A stretch of 30,492 nucleotides of DNA from NCBI GenBank assembly GCA_031376455.1, contig JANMDU010000131.1, positions 1 to 30,492 on the forward strand, written 5' to 3'. The notes beneath the pieces were generated by a model. It was not told the origin of the DNA. It worked only from the letters and a program-made list of their open reading frames with translations, and made no database searches. Position numbers and translations under genes: made by a program. The stretch comes from JANMDU01 sp031376455 (GTDB taxonomy: Bacteria > Pseudomonadota > Gammaproteobacteria > Burkholderiales > Burkholderiaceae_C). Below are positions 22,473-28,990 of the stretch, one piece after another (the stretch's first letter is position 1; every line of letters begins with the position of its first letter).

Positions 22473-22864
22473 AAGGCAAGCAAGCGATGACAGGTGTTTT
22501 GATCGACACCAGTGCATGGATTGAATTTCTGCGCGGGCACTCTGGCAGCATGGCTGACTCTGTGCAAACTTTGCTTGAGCTTCAGCAAGCGCATCTGTGT
22601 GGCGCTGTGAAGGCAGAGCTCCTGCAAGGTGCAAAGGGCAGCAAAGAGAAAGAGCAATTACAGTTGATCTTTGAAGTGGTGCCGAGTTTGCAAACAACAG
22701 AAGAGGATTGGATTGCTACCGGCGAAATCCTGCAGAGTCTGCGTAGCAAAGGCATCACTTTGCCGCTCACTGATGCATTGATCGCCAGTATCGCCAAGCG
22801 TCATCAACTCCCGATCCTCACACTTGATCAGCATTTTTCGCATTTGGAAGTCCATTTGGCATGA
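22469..22864 (+). CDS. vapC: VapC-type PIN-domain ribonuclease toxin
   Basis: 131 residues from ATG 22469, overlapping vapB by four bases; ATG 22487 is an alternative. The PIN-domain acidic residues are in place: VLIDTSAWIEFLRG (first Asp), KAELLQG (Glu), LTDALIASIAKRHQ (Asp) and LPILTLDQHFSHL (last Asp). It is expected to cleave a tRNA or rRNA. Its last codons overlap the ATG of a ureE 5' fragment at 22861. Confidence 0.92.
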   Translation: MKGKQAMTGVLIDTSAWIEFLRGHSGSMADSVQTLLELQQAHLCGAVKAELLQGAKGSKEKEQLQLIFEVVPSLQTTEEDWIATGEILQSLRSKGITLPLTDALIASIAKRHQLPILTLDQHFSHLEVHLA

Positions 22865-22947
22865 TTCACATCTCCAAAATTAACCCTCAAGGCGCTGGCC
22901 TTGCGCAGACTGATACGCAGTGTGCAACTGTCTCAGTTTTAAGCTAA
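22861..22947 (+). pseudogene. Diverged 5' fragment of ureE
   Basis: The first 44 bp match the start of intact ureE (23467) at 35 positions; MIHISKINPQGAGLA against MIHLSKLIPQGAGLA, 12 of 15 identical. The similarity ends at GGCCTTGC and the frame stops 13 codons later. The sequence just past the break (GCGCAGACTGATA) resembles the repeat core. It looks like the original or an imported ureE start left behind when the following antitoxin/toxin pair arrived. Confidence 0.85.
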
Positions 22948-22957
22948 AGTGTTTGAT

Positions 22958-23173
22958 ATGACTATCGCCGAAATCATTTTTTCCGCCCAGCAGTTGCCGC
23001 TTGCCCAGCAATACCAAATTGCCGAGGCACTGCTTGAATCGATTGAGCCCATGTCGCCAGAGATTGAGCAAGCTTGGCTGCAAGAGAGCAAAGATCGCAT
23101 GCGAGCATTCGATACTGGGCAGATGCCCACTGGCTCGCTTGATGCTGTGCTGGCTAAATACCGCCAACTATGA
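22958..23173 (+). CDS. Addiction-module antitoxin (short helical component)
   Basis: 71 residues from ATG 22958; GTG 22949 would add three. The pattern AEIIFSAQQLPLAQQYQIAE followed by ALLESIEPMSPEIEQAWLQE is that of the short 'addiction module component' antitoxins, which pair with RelE/ParE-fold toxins. Its stop overlaps the toxin ATG (ATGA). No clear DNA-binding domain is seen, so autoregulation may rely on the complex. Confidence 0.82.
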   Translation: MTIAEIIFSAQQLPLAQQYQIAEALLESIEPMSPEIEQAWLQESKDRMRAFDTGQMPTGSLDAVLAKYRQL

Positions 23174-23466
23174 GTCGGTTTGGTTATTTCCAGCCTGCGC
23201 TTGATGAAATCGATGAGGCTCTGGCTTACTATCAAGCCATAGATCCGACATTGTCTGAACGGTTCACCCGAGATATCGAACTGGCTTTGGCTGCAATCGC
23301 ACACATGCCAGACAGCTGGAAATCTCTTGGCGATGGGCTCAGGCAAAAGCGCTTGAAGTCTTTTCCGTTTGTCATCAACTACATGCTTCGCGGCGAAATG
23401 ATCTGGATCGTCGCTTTTGCCAATACCCACCGCAACCCTAATTACTGGCGAAATCGCCTAGGCTAA
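23170..23466 (+). CDS. ParE/RelE-superfamily toxin
   Basis: 98 residues. FQPALDEIDEALAYYQAIDPTL is the first helix pair; the C-terminal RQKRLKSFPFVINYMLRGEM and IWIVAFANTHRNPNYWRNR give the ParE/RelE beta-sheet ending in the basic R-x-P-x-Y-W-x-x-R pattern. It ends exactly where ureE begins (the stop TAA abuts ATG 23467), so ureE may now be read from this operon. Confidence 0.9.
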   Translation: MSRFGYFQPALDEIDEALAYYQAIDPTLSERFTRDIELALAAIAHMPDSWKSLGDGLRQKRLKSFPFVINYMLRGEMIWIVAFANTHRNPNYWRNRLG

Positions 23467-24153
23467 ATGATTCATCTTTCTAAATTGATTCCCCAAGGCG
23501 CTGGCCTTGCTTCTGTATTGCTCAAACGCGCTCATACAGTGGAGCTTGATTGGGATGTTCGGCAAAAAAGCCGCTTTGATTGCACGGATTCAAGCGGGCG
23601 GCAACTTGGCGTGTTTTTGCCGCGCGGTGTGGTGGTGCGTGGCGGGGATGTGTTGGTGGCGGAGGATGGCTCGCTGGTGCGGGTGATTGCCTCTGGCCAG
23701 CCGGTGCTGCGCATCACACATTGCTCAGCGCATGGCTCGCCTTTTGATTTGATTCGGGCGGCGTATCACTTGGGCAATCGGCATGTGCCGATTGAGCTTA
23801 AGAGTGACCATCTCAAGATTGAGCCCGATCATGTGCTTGCAGACTTGCTGCGTGCGATGCATTTGATTGTGAATGAGGTGACTCAGCCGTTTGAGCCCGA
23901 GAACGGCGCTTATTCTTCGCATGGCTCGCATACACATGGTCATAGCCATACGCACGAAGGAAGCGGCCATCTACACGATCATGACGAGGGGCATGCGCAC
24001 GAGCACGACCACACAGACACACAAGAGCATCCACAAGCGCATGCGCAAACTCCCGCCAAGATGAAGCTGAAAGCCATCCCGATTGCTGCTGCCTCGGCCT
24101 CGCCTGTGAAACACGTGCATGGTCCGAACTGCAATCACGGCCATGACCACTAG
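23467..24153 (+). CDS. ureE: Urease accessory nickel chaperone UreE
   Basis: 228 residues. The N-terminal peptide-binding domain starts MIHLSKLIPQGAGLASVLLK; the metal-binding domain has GDVLVAEDGSLVRVIAS and AYHLGNRHVPIEL (conserved His). The C-terminal tail is exceptionally His/Asp/Glu-rich, with about 20 His in the last 80 residues (HGSHTHGHSHTHEGSGHLHD and more), ending HVHGPNCNHGHDH, and should store nickel. It starts directly after the ParE-like toxin stop. No promoter between them is evident, so expression may depend on the toxin operon or read-through from ureC. Confidence 0.96.
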   Translation: MIHLSKLIPQGAGLASVLLKRAHTVELDWDVRQKSRFDCTDSSGRQLGVFLPRGVVVRGGDVLVAEDGSLVRVIASGQPVLRITHCSAHGSPFDLIRAAYHLGNRHVPIELKSDHLKIEPDHVLADLLRAMHLIVNEVTQPFEPENGAYSSHGSHTHGHSHTHEGSGHLHDHDEGHAHEHDHTDTQEHPQAHAQTPAKMKLKAIPIAAASASPVKHVHGPNCNHGHDH

Positions 24154-24176
24154 CTCCCCCGAATTAGCCCGGATTT

Positions 24177-24881
24177 ATGCGCCGCATTTTTGATGCTCAG
24201 CCTGGAGCGCTGCCGGCGAGTAGCTTGCTACAGTTGATCTGGCTAGCCTCGCCCGCTTTGCCGATTGGCGGGTTTTCATACTCAGAAGGGCTAGAAGCCG
24301 GCATAGAGTCTGCGCGGATAGCTCCTGATTCGATAGCGAATTGGCTGCAAGATCAATTGCACATCAGCTTAGCGCGAGCCGATTTGGCGGCGCTATGTAA
24401 AGCAGTGACTACGATTCGGCGCGATGATCGTGAGCGAGTGCAGGAGCTGAACGCTTGGGTGCTGCAAACGCGAGAAACGCATGAGCTGCGATTGCAAACA
24501 GAGCAGATGGGGCGCTCGTTGATTGAATGGCTCAAAGTGCAAGCGCCTGAGTTGAATGCAACAGATTGGCTCGGCGATCAGATCCCCACCTACCCAATAG
24601 CCTTCGCACTCGCAGCCGCACGGACGCAAGCCAGCACACGCGACATCGCCCTCGCCTTCACCTTCGGTTGGGCAGAAAACATGGTGCAAGCCGCCATCAA
24701 AGCCGTGCCCTTGGGGCAGACGGCAGGGCAGCGCATCTTGCAGCGACTCGCCGCAGAAATTCCCGCTGCCGTCGAAACGGCACTGCAACTACCCGACAGC
24801 GAACGCCAAGCTTTCACGCCGATGCTCGCCATTTTGTCGGCGCAGCATGAAACGCAGTATTCGAGGTTGTTTCGCTCATAG
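24177..24881 (+). CDS. ureF: Urease accessory protein UreF
   Basis: 234 residues. It acts with UreD and UreG in activating urease in the cytoplasm. Family motifs are LLQLIWLASPALPIGGFSYS, then EGLEAGIESARI, the conserved tail FTFGWAENMVQAAIKAVPLG and GQTAGQRILQRLA. A repeat-like stretch at 24297-24323 encodes AGIESARIA at a position where UreF normally has a conserved helix. The start is ATG 24177, 23 bp after ureE. Confidence 0.94.
   Translation: MRRIFDAQPGALPASSLLQLIWLASPALPIGGFSYSEGLEAGIESARIAPDSIANWLQDQLHISLARADLAALCKAVTTIRRDDRERVQELNAWVLQTRETHELRLQTEQMGRSLIEWLKVQAPELNATDWLGDQIPTYPIAFALAAARTQASTRDIALAFTFGWAENMVQAAIKAVPLGQTAGQRILQRLAAEIPAAVETALQLPDSERQAFTPMLAILSAQHETQYSRLFRS
24297..24323 (+). 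repeat. GCCGGCATA/CTGCGC repeat, copy 8 (in ureF)
   Basis: GCCGGCATAGAGTCTGCGC is preserved, followed by a degenerate GGATAGCT, in frame in ureF. It is the weakest of the listed copies: part of the resemblance could be chance, because a conserved E-x-x-x-E-x-G stretch is expected there. Confidence 0.5.
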
Positions 24882-24913
24882 ACTTGAATACCGAATACCA
24901 AAGATCCAATACT

Positions 24914-25053
24914 GGACGCAGAAGACGCAAAAGTTACGCAGAAGAAATACCAAAAAGAAAACCAAATACCCGAGTTAAGTTCAATAGGATTTTTTTGATA
25001 TTGTTTTTTGACTTTTTTGCGTCTTCTGCGTAACCTTTGCGTCTTCTGCGTCC
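24914..25053. repeat. Long inverted repeat between ureF and ureG
   Basis: A 32-bp arm beginning GGACGCAGAAGACGCAAAAG at 24914 recurs inverted at 25022-25053 (TCTTCTGCGTAACCTTTGCG onward) with one mismatch. The two arms flank 76 bp of AT-rich sequence with T-runs. The element fills the 205-bp ureF-ureG gap and would give a strong hairpin, acting as terminator or mRNA-stabilising element. The arms are themselves tandem ACGCAGAAG units. Confidence 0.85.
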
Positions 25054-25086
25054 GGAAGTTTTTTCTTCTCTCACCTCGCCAACAAC

Positions 25087-25737
25087 ATGTCCCAACTCCA
25101 CCACATCAAAAATCGCACCAAGAACCTCCCACCCCTGCGAGTTGGCATCGGTGGCCCGGTCGGCTCTGGCAAGACGACTCTGCTGGAGATGCTCTGCAAA
25201 GCCATGCGTGATAAATACGATCTCGTGGCGATCACCAACGACATCTACACCAAGGAAGATCAGCGAATCCTCACCGTGAGTGGCGCACTGCCGGCCGAGC
25301 GGATCATGGGCGTGGAAACCGGTGGTTGCCCGCACACCGCGATTCGCGAAGATGCGTCGATCAACTTAGAGGCGATTGACCGCATGCTGGAGCAGTTTCC
25401 CGATGCGGATATCGTGTTCATCGAAAGCGGCGGCGACAACCTCGCTGCCACCTTCAGCCCCGAATTGAGCGATCTCACGATTTATGTGATCGACGTCGCC
25501 GCTGGCGAAAAGATTCCGCGCAAAGGCGGCCCGGGCATCACCAAGAGCGATCTCTTCGTGATCAACAAAACTGATCTAGCGCCCTACGTTGGCGCGAATC
25601 TCGATGTGATGGAGGCGGACACAAAACGCATGCGCCCTGCGGCCAATCGCCCTTATGTGATGACCAATTTGAAAACGCTGAGTGGGGTTAGCACTGTGGT
25701 GGAATATATTGTTAAAAAGGGCATGTTGCCGGCATAG
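25087..25737 (+). CDS. ureG: Urease accessory GTPase UreG
   Basis: 216 residues, SIMIBI-class GTPase that powers nickel insertion. The P-loop GPVGSGKTT is at 23-31, followed by TNDIYTKEDQ, the metal-binding ETGGCPHTAIREDASIN (CPH) and the guanine-specificity motif INKTDLAPYVG. It ends in a repeat copy that supplies the TAG stop. It lies after a hairpin-rich gap and so may need its own promoter, which I cannot place. Confidence 0.97.
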   Translation: MSQLHHIKNRTKNLPPLRVGIGGPVGSGKTTLLEMLCKAMRDKYDLVAITNDIYTKEDQRILTVSGALPAERIMGVETGGCPHTAIREDASINLEAIDRMLEQFPDADIVFIESGGDNLAATFSPELSDLTIYVIDVAAGEKIPRKGGPGITKSDLFVINKTDLAPYVGANLDVMEADTKRMRPAANRPYVMTNLKTLSGVSTVVEYIVKKGMLPA

Positions 25738-25760
25738 AACCTGCGCAGACTGCTATGAAA
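25728..25760 (+). repeat. GCCGGCATA/CTGCGCAG/GCTAT repeat, copy 9 (stop and start codons)
   Basis: GCCGGCATAGAACCTGCGCA followed by GACTGCTATGAAA. The TAG inside the first half is the ureG stop (25735-25737), and the ATG inside GCTATGAAA (25755-25757) is the start codon of the asparaginase gene. Confidence 0.82.
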
Positions 25761-26753
25761 TTCATACCACTGATCGAACACACTCGGGGCGACTTGCCTG
25801 AGATCGTGCATGCCGGCGCGATCGCCGTTGTTAATTCACAAGGCAAATTGCTGCGCAGCGCGGGCGATGCGCAGGCCATGAGCTTCACGCGCTCCACCAT
25901 CAAGCCTTTCCAAGCCCTGCCCTTTCTGCAAAGTGGTGGCCTCAAGTATTTCGGTTTCACGATACAGCAAACCGCCCTACTCTGCGCCAGCCACAACGGC
26001 GAAGACATGCATGTGGCGCAGGTGGATGAGATGTTGCGCAAAATTGGTCAGCCCTACAAAGCACTGCAATGCGGATGTCATGTGCCCCTGCGCTTTAGCT
26101 ACGGCGGTTTGAGCGCACCGGCTGATCTTCAGTTCGACGAGCGTCACAACAATTGCAGTGGCAAGCACACTGGCTTTCTGGCCTATTGCGTGCAGCATGG
26201 TTTGCCGCTTGAAAACCACCTCTACCCAGAGCACCCTCTGCAGCGTGCGATTCACAAAAGCGTGATGCAAGCCACCCGCACAGATGCTTCGCAACTCATC
26301 GCAGGCACAGACGGCTGCTCCGCACCCAACTACGCAATGCCTTTGCACAACTTAGCGCATGCCTTCGCGCGGCTTGCTAGCGGCTCAGCAGACCCAGAGC
26401 TTGGCGAGCCTTTTGCCTTGCTACGCGAAGCTTTTGTTGCGCATCCCGAAATGATCTCCGGCACAGCGCGCAATGATCTGGCATTCACACAAGTAGGCCG
26501 TGGCGACTGGATCACAAAAATAGGCGCAGACGGCGTGCAGGTGATTGCCAGCATCAGCAGGCAAGAGGCAATAGCCATCAAGATGATCAGCGGCAATATG
26601 CCAGCGCTGTATGCCGCCGCACTAGTAGCCATGGATCAGCTAGGCTGGCTCGATGCGCTGCAGCGCGGAGCATTAAGTGCGTGGGCACCCCAGCCTTTGC
26701 GCAATGCGCGTGGCGTACAAACCGGCGAGATTCGCGCCGTGTTCCAGCTATAA
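25755..26753 (+). CDS. Rhizobium etli-type L-asparaginase (asparaginase II family)
   Basis: 332 residues. It deamidates L-asparagine to aspartate and ammonia and belongs to the thermolabile R. etli family (Pfam Asparaginase_II), unrelated in sequence to E. coli AnsA/B. The motifs ALLCASHNGEDMHV, CGCHVP, NNCSGKHTGFLAYC and IAGTDGCSAPNYAMPL include the conserved Ser/Lys/Cys cluster. The product ammonia fits a nitrogen-scavenging locus beside urease. The start codon lies in a repeat and no standard ribosome-binding site is visible, so translation may be coupled to ureG. It overlaps the convergent YaeQ gene by six bases. Confidence 0.92.
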   Translation: MKFIPLIEHTRGDLPEIVHAGAIAVVNSQGKLLRSAGDAQAMSFTRSTIKPFQALPFLQSGGLKYFGFTIQQTALLCASHNGEDMHVAQVDEMLRKIGQPYKALQCGCHVPLRFSYGGLSAPADLQFDERHNNCSGKHTGFLAYCVQHGLPLENHLYPEHPLQRAIHKSVMQATRTDASQLIAGTDGCSAPNYAMPLHNLAHAFARLASGSADPELGEPFALLREAFVAHPEMISGTARNDLAFTQVGRGDWITKIGADGVQVIASISRQEAIAIKMISGNMPALYAAALVAMDQLGWLDALQRGALSAWAPQPLRNARGVQTGEIRAVFQL

Positions 26754-27308
26754 AAGCTTGATCGGCTCCACATCCACAGCGCCCTTCTCGCTGCTAAGCG
26801 AGAGCACGCCCTCTTGAATCGTCGCCTGTACATTCATGCTGCGCTCGGCTAGCGCCTCTAGTGCTTTCGATGCCTCTGAAGGTACTTGATAAACGCTTAA
26901 ATTACGAGGACGCGTGAGCTTCGTCTGAATGCCCTTCCACCACACCGGCGTGGCATGGTTAAACGCATAAACATGCACTTCATCGGCCTTGCCACAAGCC
27001 TTGATGATCGGCTTGTCTTCCGGCTGCCCCACTTCGACCCAGAGCCGAATCGCGCCCGTGAAATCTTTCAGAACAACGTCTGCCTCATCGGGATCGCTCA
27101 TGCCCGCACCAAAGCCCAGTGTGCCATCGCCATTGCAAATGCTTTGCAATTTGTAGGCTTGCAACGCAAACGCGACCAGCCGAATCATCATGCGCTCGTC
27201 CGTCTCGCTCGGATGCCGCGCCAACGTGAGCGCGTGATCCGCGTAGTAGCCATGGTCAATATCCGCGATTTGGATGTTGGCTTTGTAGATGGTGGATTTA
27301 ATAGCCAT
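26748..27308 (-). CDS. yaeQ: YaeQ family protein
   Basis: 186 residues, the usual YaeQ length (about 180). It starts MAIKSTIYKANIQIADIDHG, and GYYADHALTLARHPSETDERMMIRL (in part), LWVEVGQPEDKPIIKACGKA and VHVYAFN are the conserved blocks of this PD-(D/E)XK-like fold family. The family was first noted as suppressing RfaH loss in enterobacteria; its biochemical role is not settled. Convergent with the asparaginase gene. Confidence 0.93.
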   Translation of the reverse strand: MAIKSTIYKANIQIADIDHGYYADHALTLARHPSETDERMMIRLVAFALQAYKLQSICNGDGTLGFGAGMSDPDEADVVLKDFTGAIRLWVEVGQPEDKPIIKACGKADEVHVYAFNHATPVWWKGIQTKLTRPRNLSVYQVPSEASKALEALAERSMNVQATIQEGVLSLSSEKGAVDVEPIKLL

Positions 27309-27462
27309 GTAACGACAATATATTTATATAGTGAAGGGAAATATCATGAAGTAAAAAGAGCGGGTTTGTACTCACTGACGAACGGGTATTTTTTTAAACT
27401 GTGAAGTTAAACTCACGTCGATTAATCAAAATGCATGCTTTCAAATTTTCTGGAGTTTACAG

Positions 27463-28467
27463 ATGCGCAAGAATTTTTTCTTCAACACAGCCTTTAAAAC
27501 GATTTTCAGTGCAGCTTTAGGCATCGCCTCTATTGCGCAAGCCGCACCTTGGCAACCGACTAAGAACGTCGAGTTTATCGTGCCCGCAGGCACGGGCGGC
27601 GGCGCAGATCAAATGGCGCGGCTGATTCAAGGCATCATCACCAAAAATAATTTGATGAAGACCTCGATGGTGGTCGTCAATAAAGGCGGCGGCGCTGGCG
27701 CTGAAGGCTTTTTGGAAGTTAAGAATGCTAAAGGCGATCCCCACAAAATTATCATCACTTTGTCTAACATGTTTACCACGCCGCTAGCCACTGGCGTGCC
27801 ATTCAGCTGGAAAGACATGACGCCCGTGTCCATGCTCGCGCTGGATGAATTTGTGCTGTGGGTCAACGCTGAATCGCCTTACAAGACGACGCAAGAGTAC
27901 TTAGCAGCCGTTAAAGCTTCTGGCGGAAAACTCAAGATGGGTGGCACGGGCTCTAAGCAAGAAGACCAGATCGTCACCGCACTGATTGAAAAATCAACCG
28001 GTAACAAATTTATCTACGTACCCTACAAAGGCGGTGGCGAAGTCGCTGTCCAATTGGTCGGCAAGCACGTGGATTCCACGGTGAACAACCCGATTGAAGC
28101 CATCGCCCAATGGCGCGGCGGCAAGCTTCGCCCGCTGTGCGTATTTGATGGCAAGCGCTTGACCTACAAGGATAAAGTGGCAGATAAGGCATGGTCAGAC
28201 ATTCCAACATGTAAAGAAAATGGCTTGGATGTGGAATACCTGATGCTACGTGGCATCTTTATGGCTCCTGGTGTGACGCCCGAGCAAACAGCCTATTACG
28301 TTGATTTGATGAAAAAAATACGCACCACGCCAGAATGGAAAAAATTTATGGACGAAGGCGCGTTTAACCAAACCTTTATGGAGGGCGCTGATTTTGCGCG
28401 CTGGGTGGCCAATGAAGAAATTCGTCACCGCTTGTTGATGCAGGACGCTGGCTTCGTCGCCAAGTAA
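27463..28467 (+). CDS. tctC: Tripartite tricarboxylate transporter, substrate receptor (TctC type)
   Basis: 334 residues with a signal peptide (MRKNFFFNTAFKTIFSAALG onward, cleavage near AQA-APWQ). Mature motifs are VEFIVPAGTGGGADQMARLI and FIYVPYKGGGEVAVQLVG, typical of TctC/Bug receptors. TGGAG precedes the ATG at good spacing. It is the first gene of a tctC-tctB-tctA operon. Its sequence differs clearly from the orphan receptor at 6739-7734, and the ligand is unknown. Confidence 0.95.
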   Translation: MRKNFFFNTAFKTIFSAALGIASIAQAAPWQPTKNVEFIVPAGTGGGADQMARLIQGIITKNNLMKTSMVVVNKGGGAGAEGFLEVKNAKGDPHKIIITLSNMFTTPLATGVPFSWKDMTPVSMLALDEFVLWVNAESPYKTTQEYLAAVKASGGKLKMGGTGSKQEDQIVTALIEKSTGNKFIYVPYKGGGEVAVQLVGKHVDSTVNNPIEAIAQWRGGKLRPLCVFDGKRLTYKDKVADKAWSDIPTCKENGLDVEYLMLRGIFMAPGVTPEQTAYYVDLMKKIRTTPEWKKFMDEGAFNQTFMEGADFARWVANEEIRHRLLMQDAGFVAK

Positions 28468-28482
28468 GGGGTAACGCATCAC

Positions 28483-28989
28483 ATGCAGCAAGAATCACCT
28501 GACGCAGCGGAGAAAAGTGCCGCTTCCACGCGTACTCTAGAAATAGTTACTGCACTTTTCTTTATAGCCGTAGGCAGTATTGTGATGTGGGACAGCTCAC
28601 GCATCGGTGCGAGCTGGGGCGCTGACGGGCCGCAAAGCGGTTACTTCCCGTTTTACATTGGCTTGCTGATGAATATCGCCAGCGTTATCAATTTAATACT
28701 GGCTTTCAAATCTGACAAGACCGTATCTTTCGTATCACGGCCTGAAGTCAAGCTGGTGTTTTCCATCTTTTTTCCATGTTTGATCTATGTTGCCGTGATG
28801 CAGTTTCTGGGCTTGTATTTGGCCTCTGTGATCTTTATAGCCGTGTTCATGCGTTGGCAGGGCAAGTTTAGTATTTTTAAATCTGTGCTGACATCGCTCA
28901 TCGTTGTGATCGTGCTGTTCGTGATGTTTGAAATCTGGTTCAAGGTGCCCCTCATCAAAGGCCCGCTCGAAGCTGCATTAGGGTATTGA
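28483..28989 (+). CDS. tctB: Tripartite tricarboxylate transporter, small permease (TctB type)
   Basis: 168 residues with four hydrophobic segments: TLEIVTALFFIAVGSIVMWD, YFPFYIGLLMNIASVINLIL, VKLVFSIFFPCLIYVAVMQF and FKSVLTSLIVVIVLFVMFEI. The motif GPQSGYFPFYIG is typical of TctB. It sits 15 bp after tctC and one base before the tctA start, so all three are co-transcribed. Confidence 0.93.
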   Translation: MQQESPDAAEKSAASTRTLEIVTALFFIAVGSIVMWDSSRIGASWGADGPQSGYFPFYIGLLMNIASVINLILAFKSDKTVSFVSRPEVKLVFSIFFPCLIYVAVMQFLGLYLASVIFIAVFMRWQGKFSIFKSVLTSLIVVIVLFVMFEIWFKVPLIKGPLEAALGY

Positions 28990-28990
28990 G

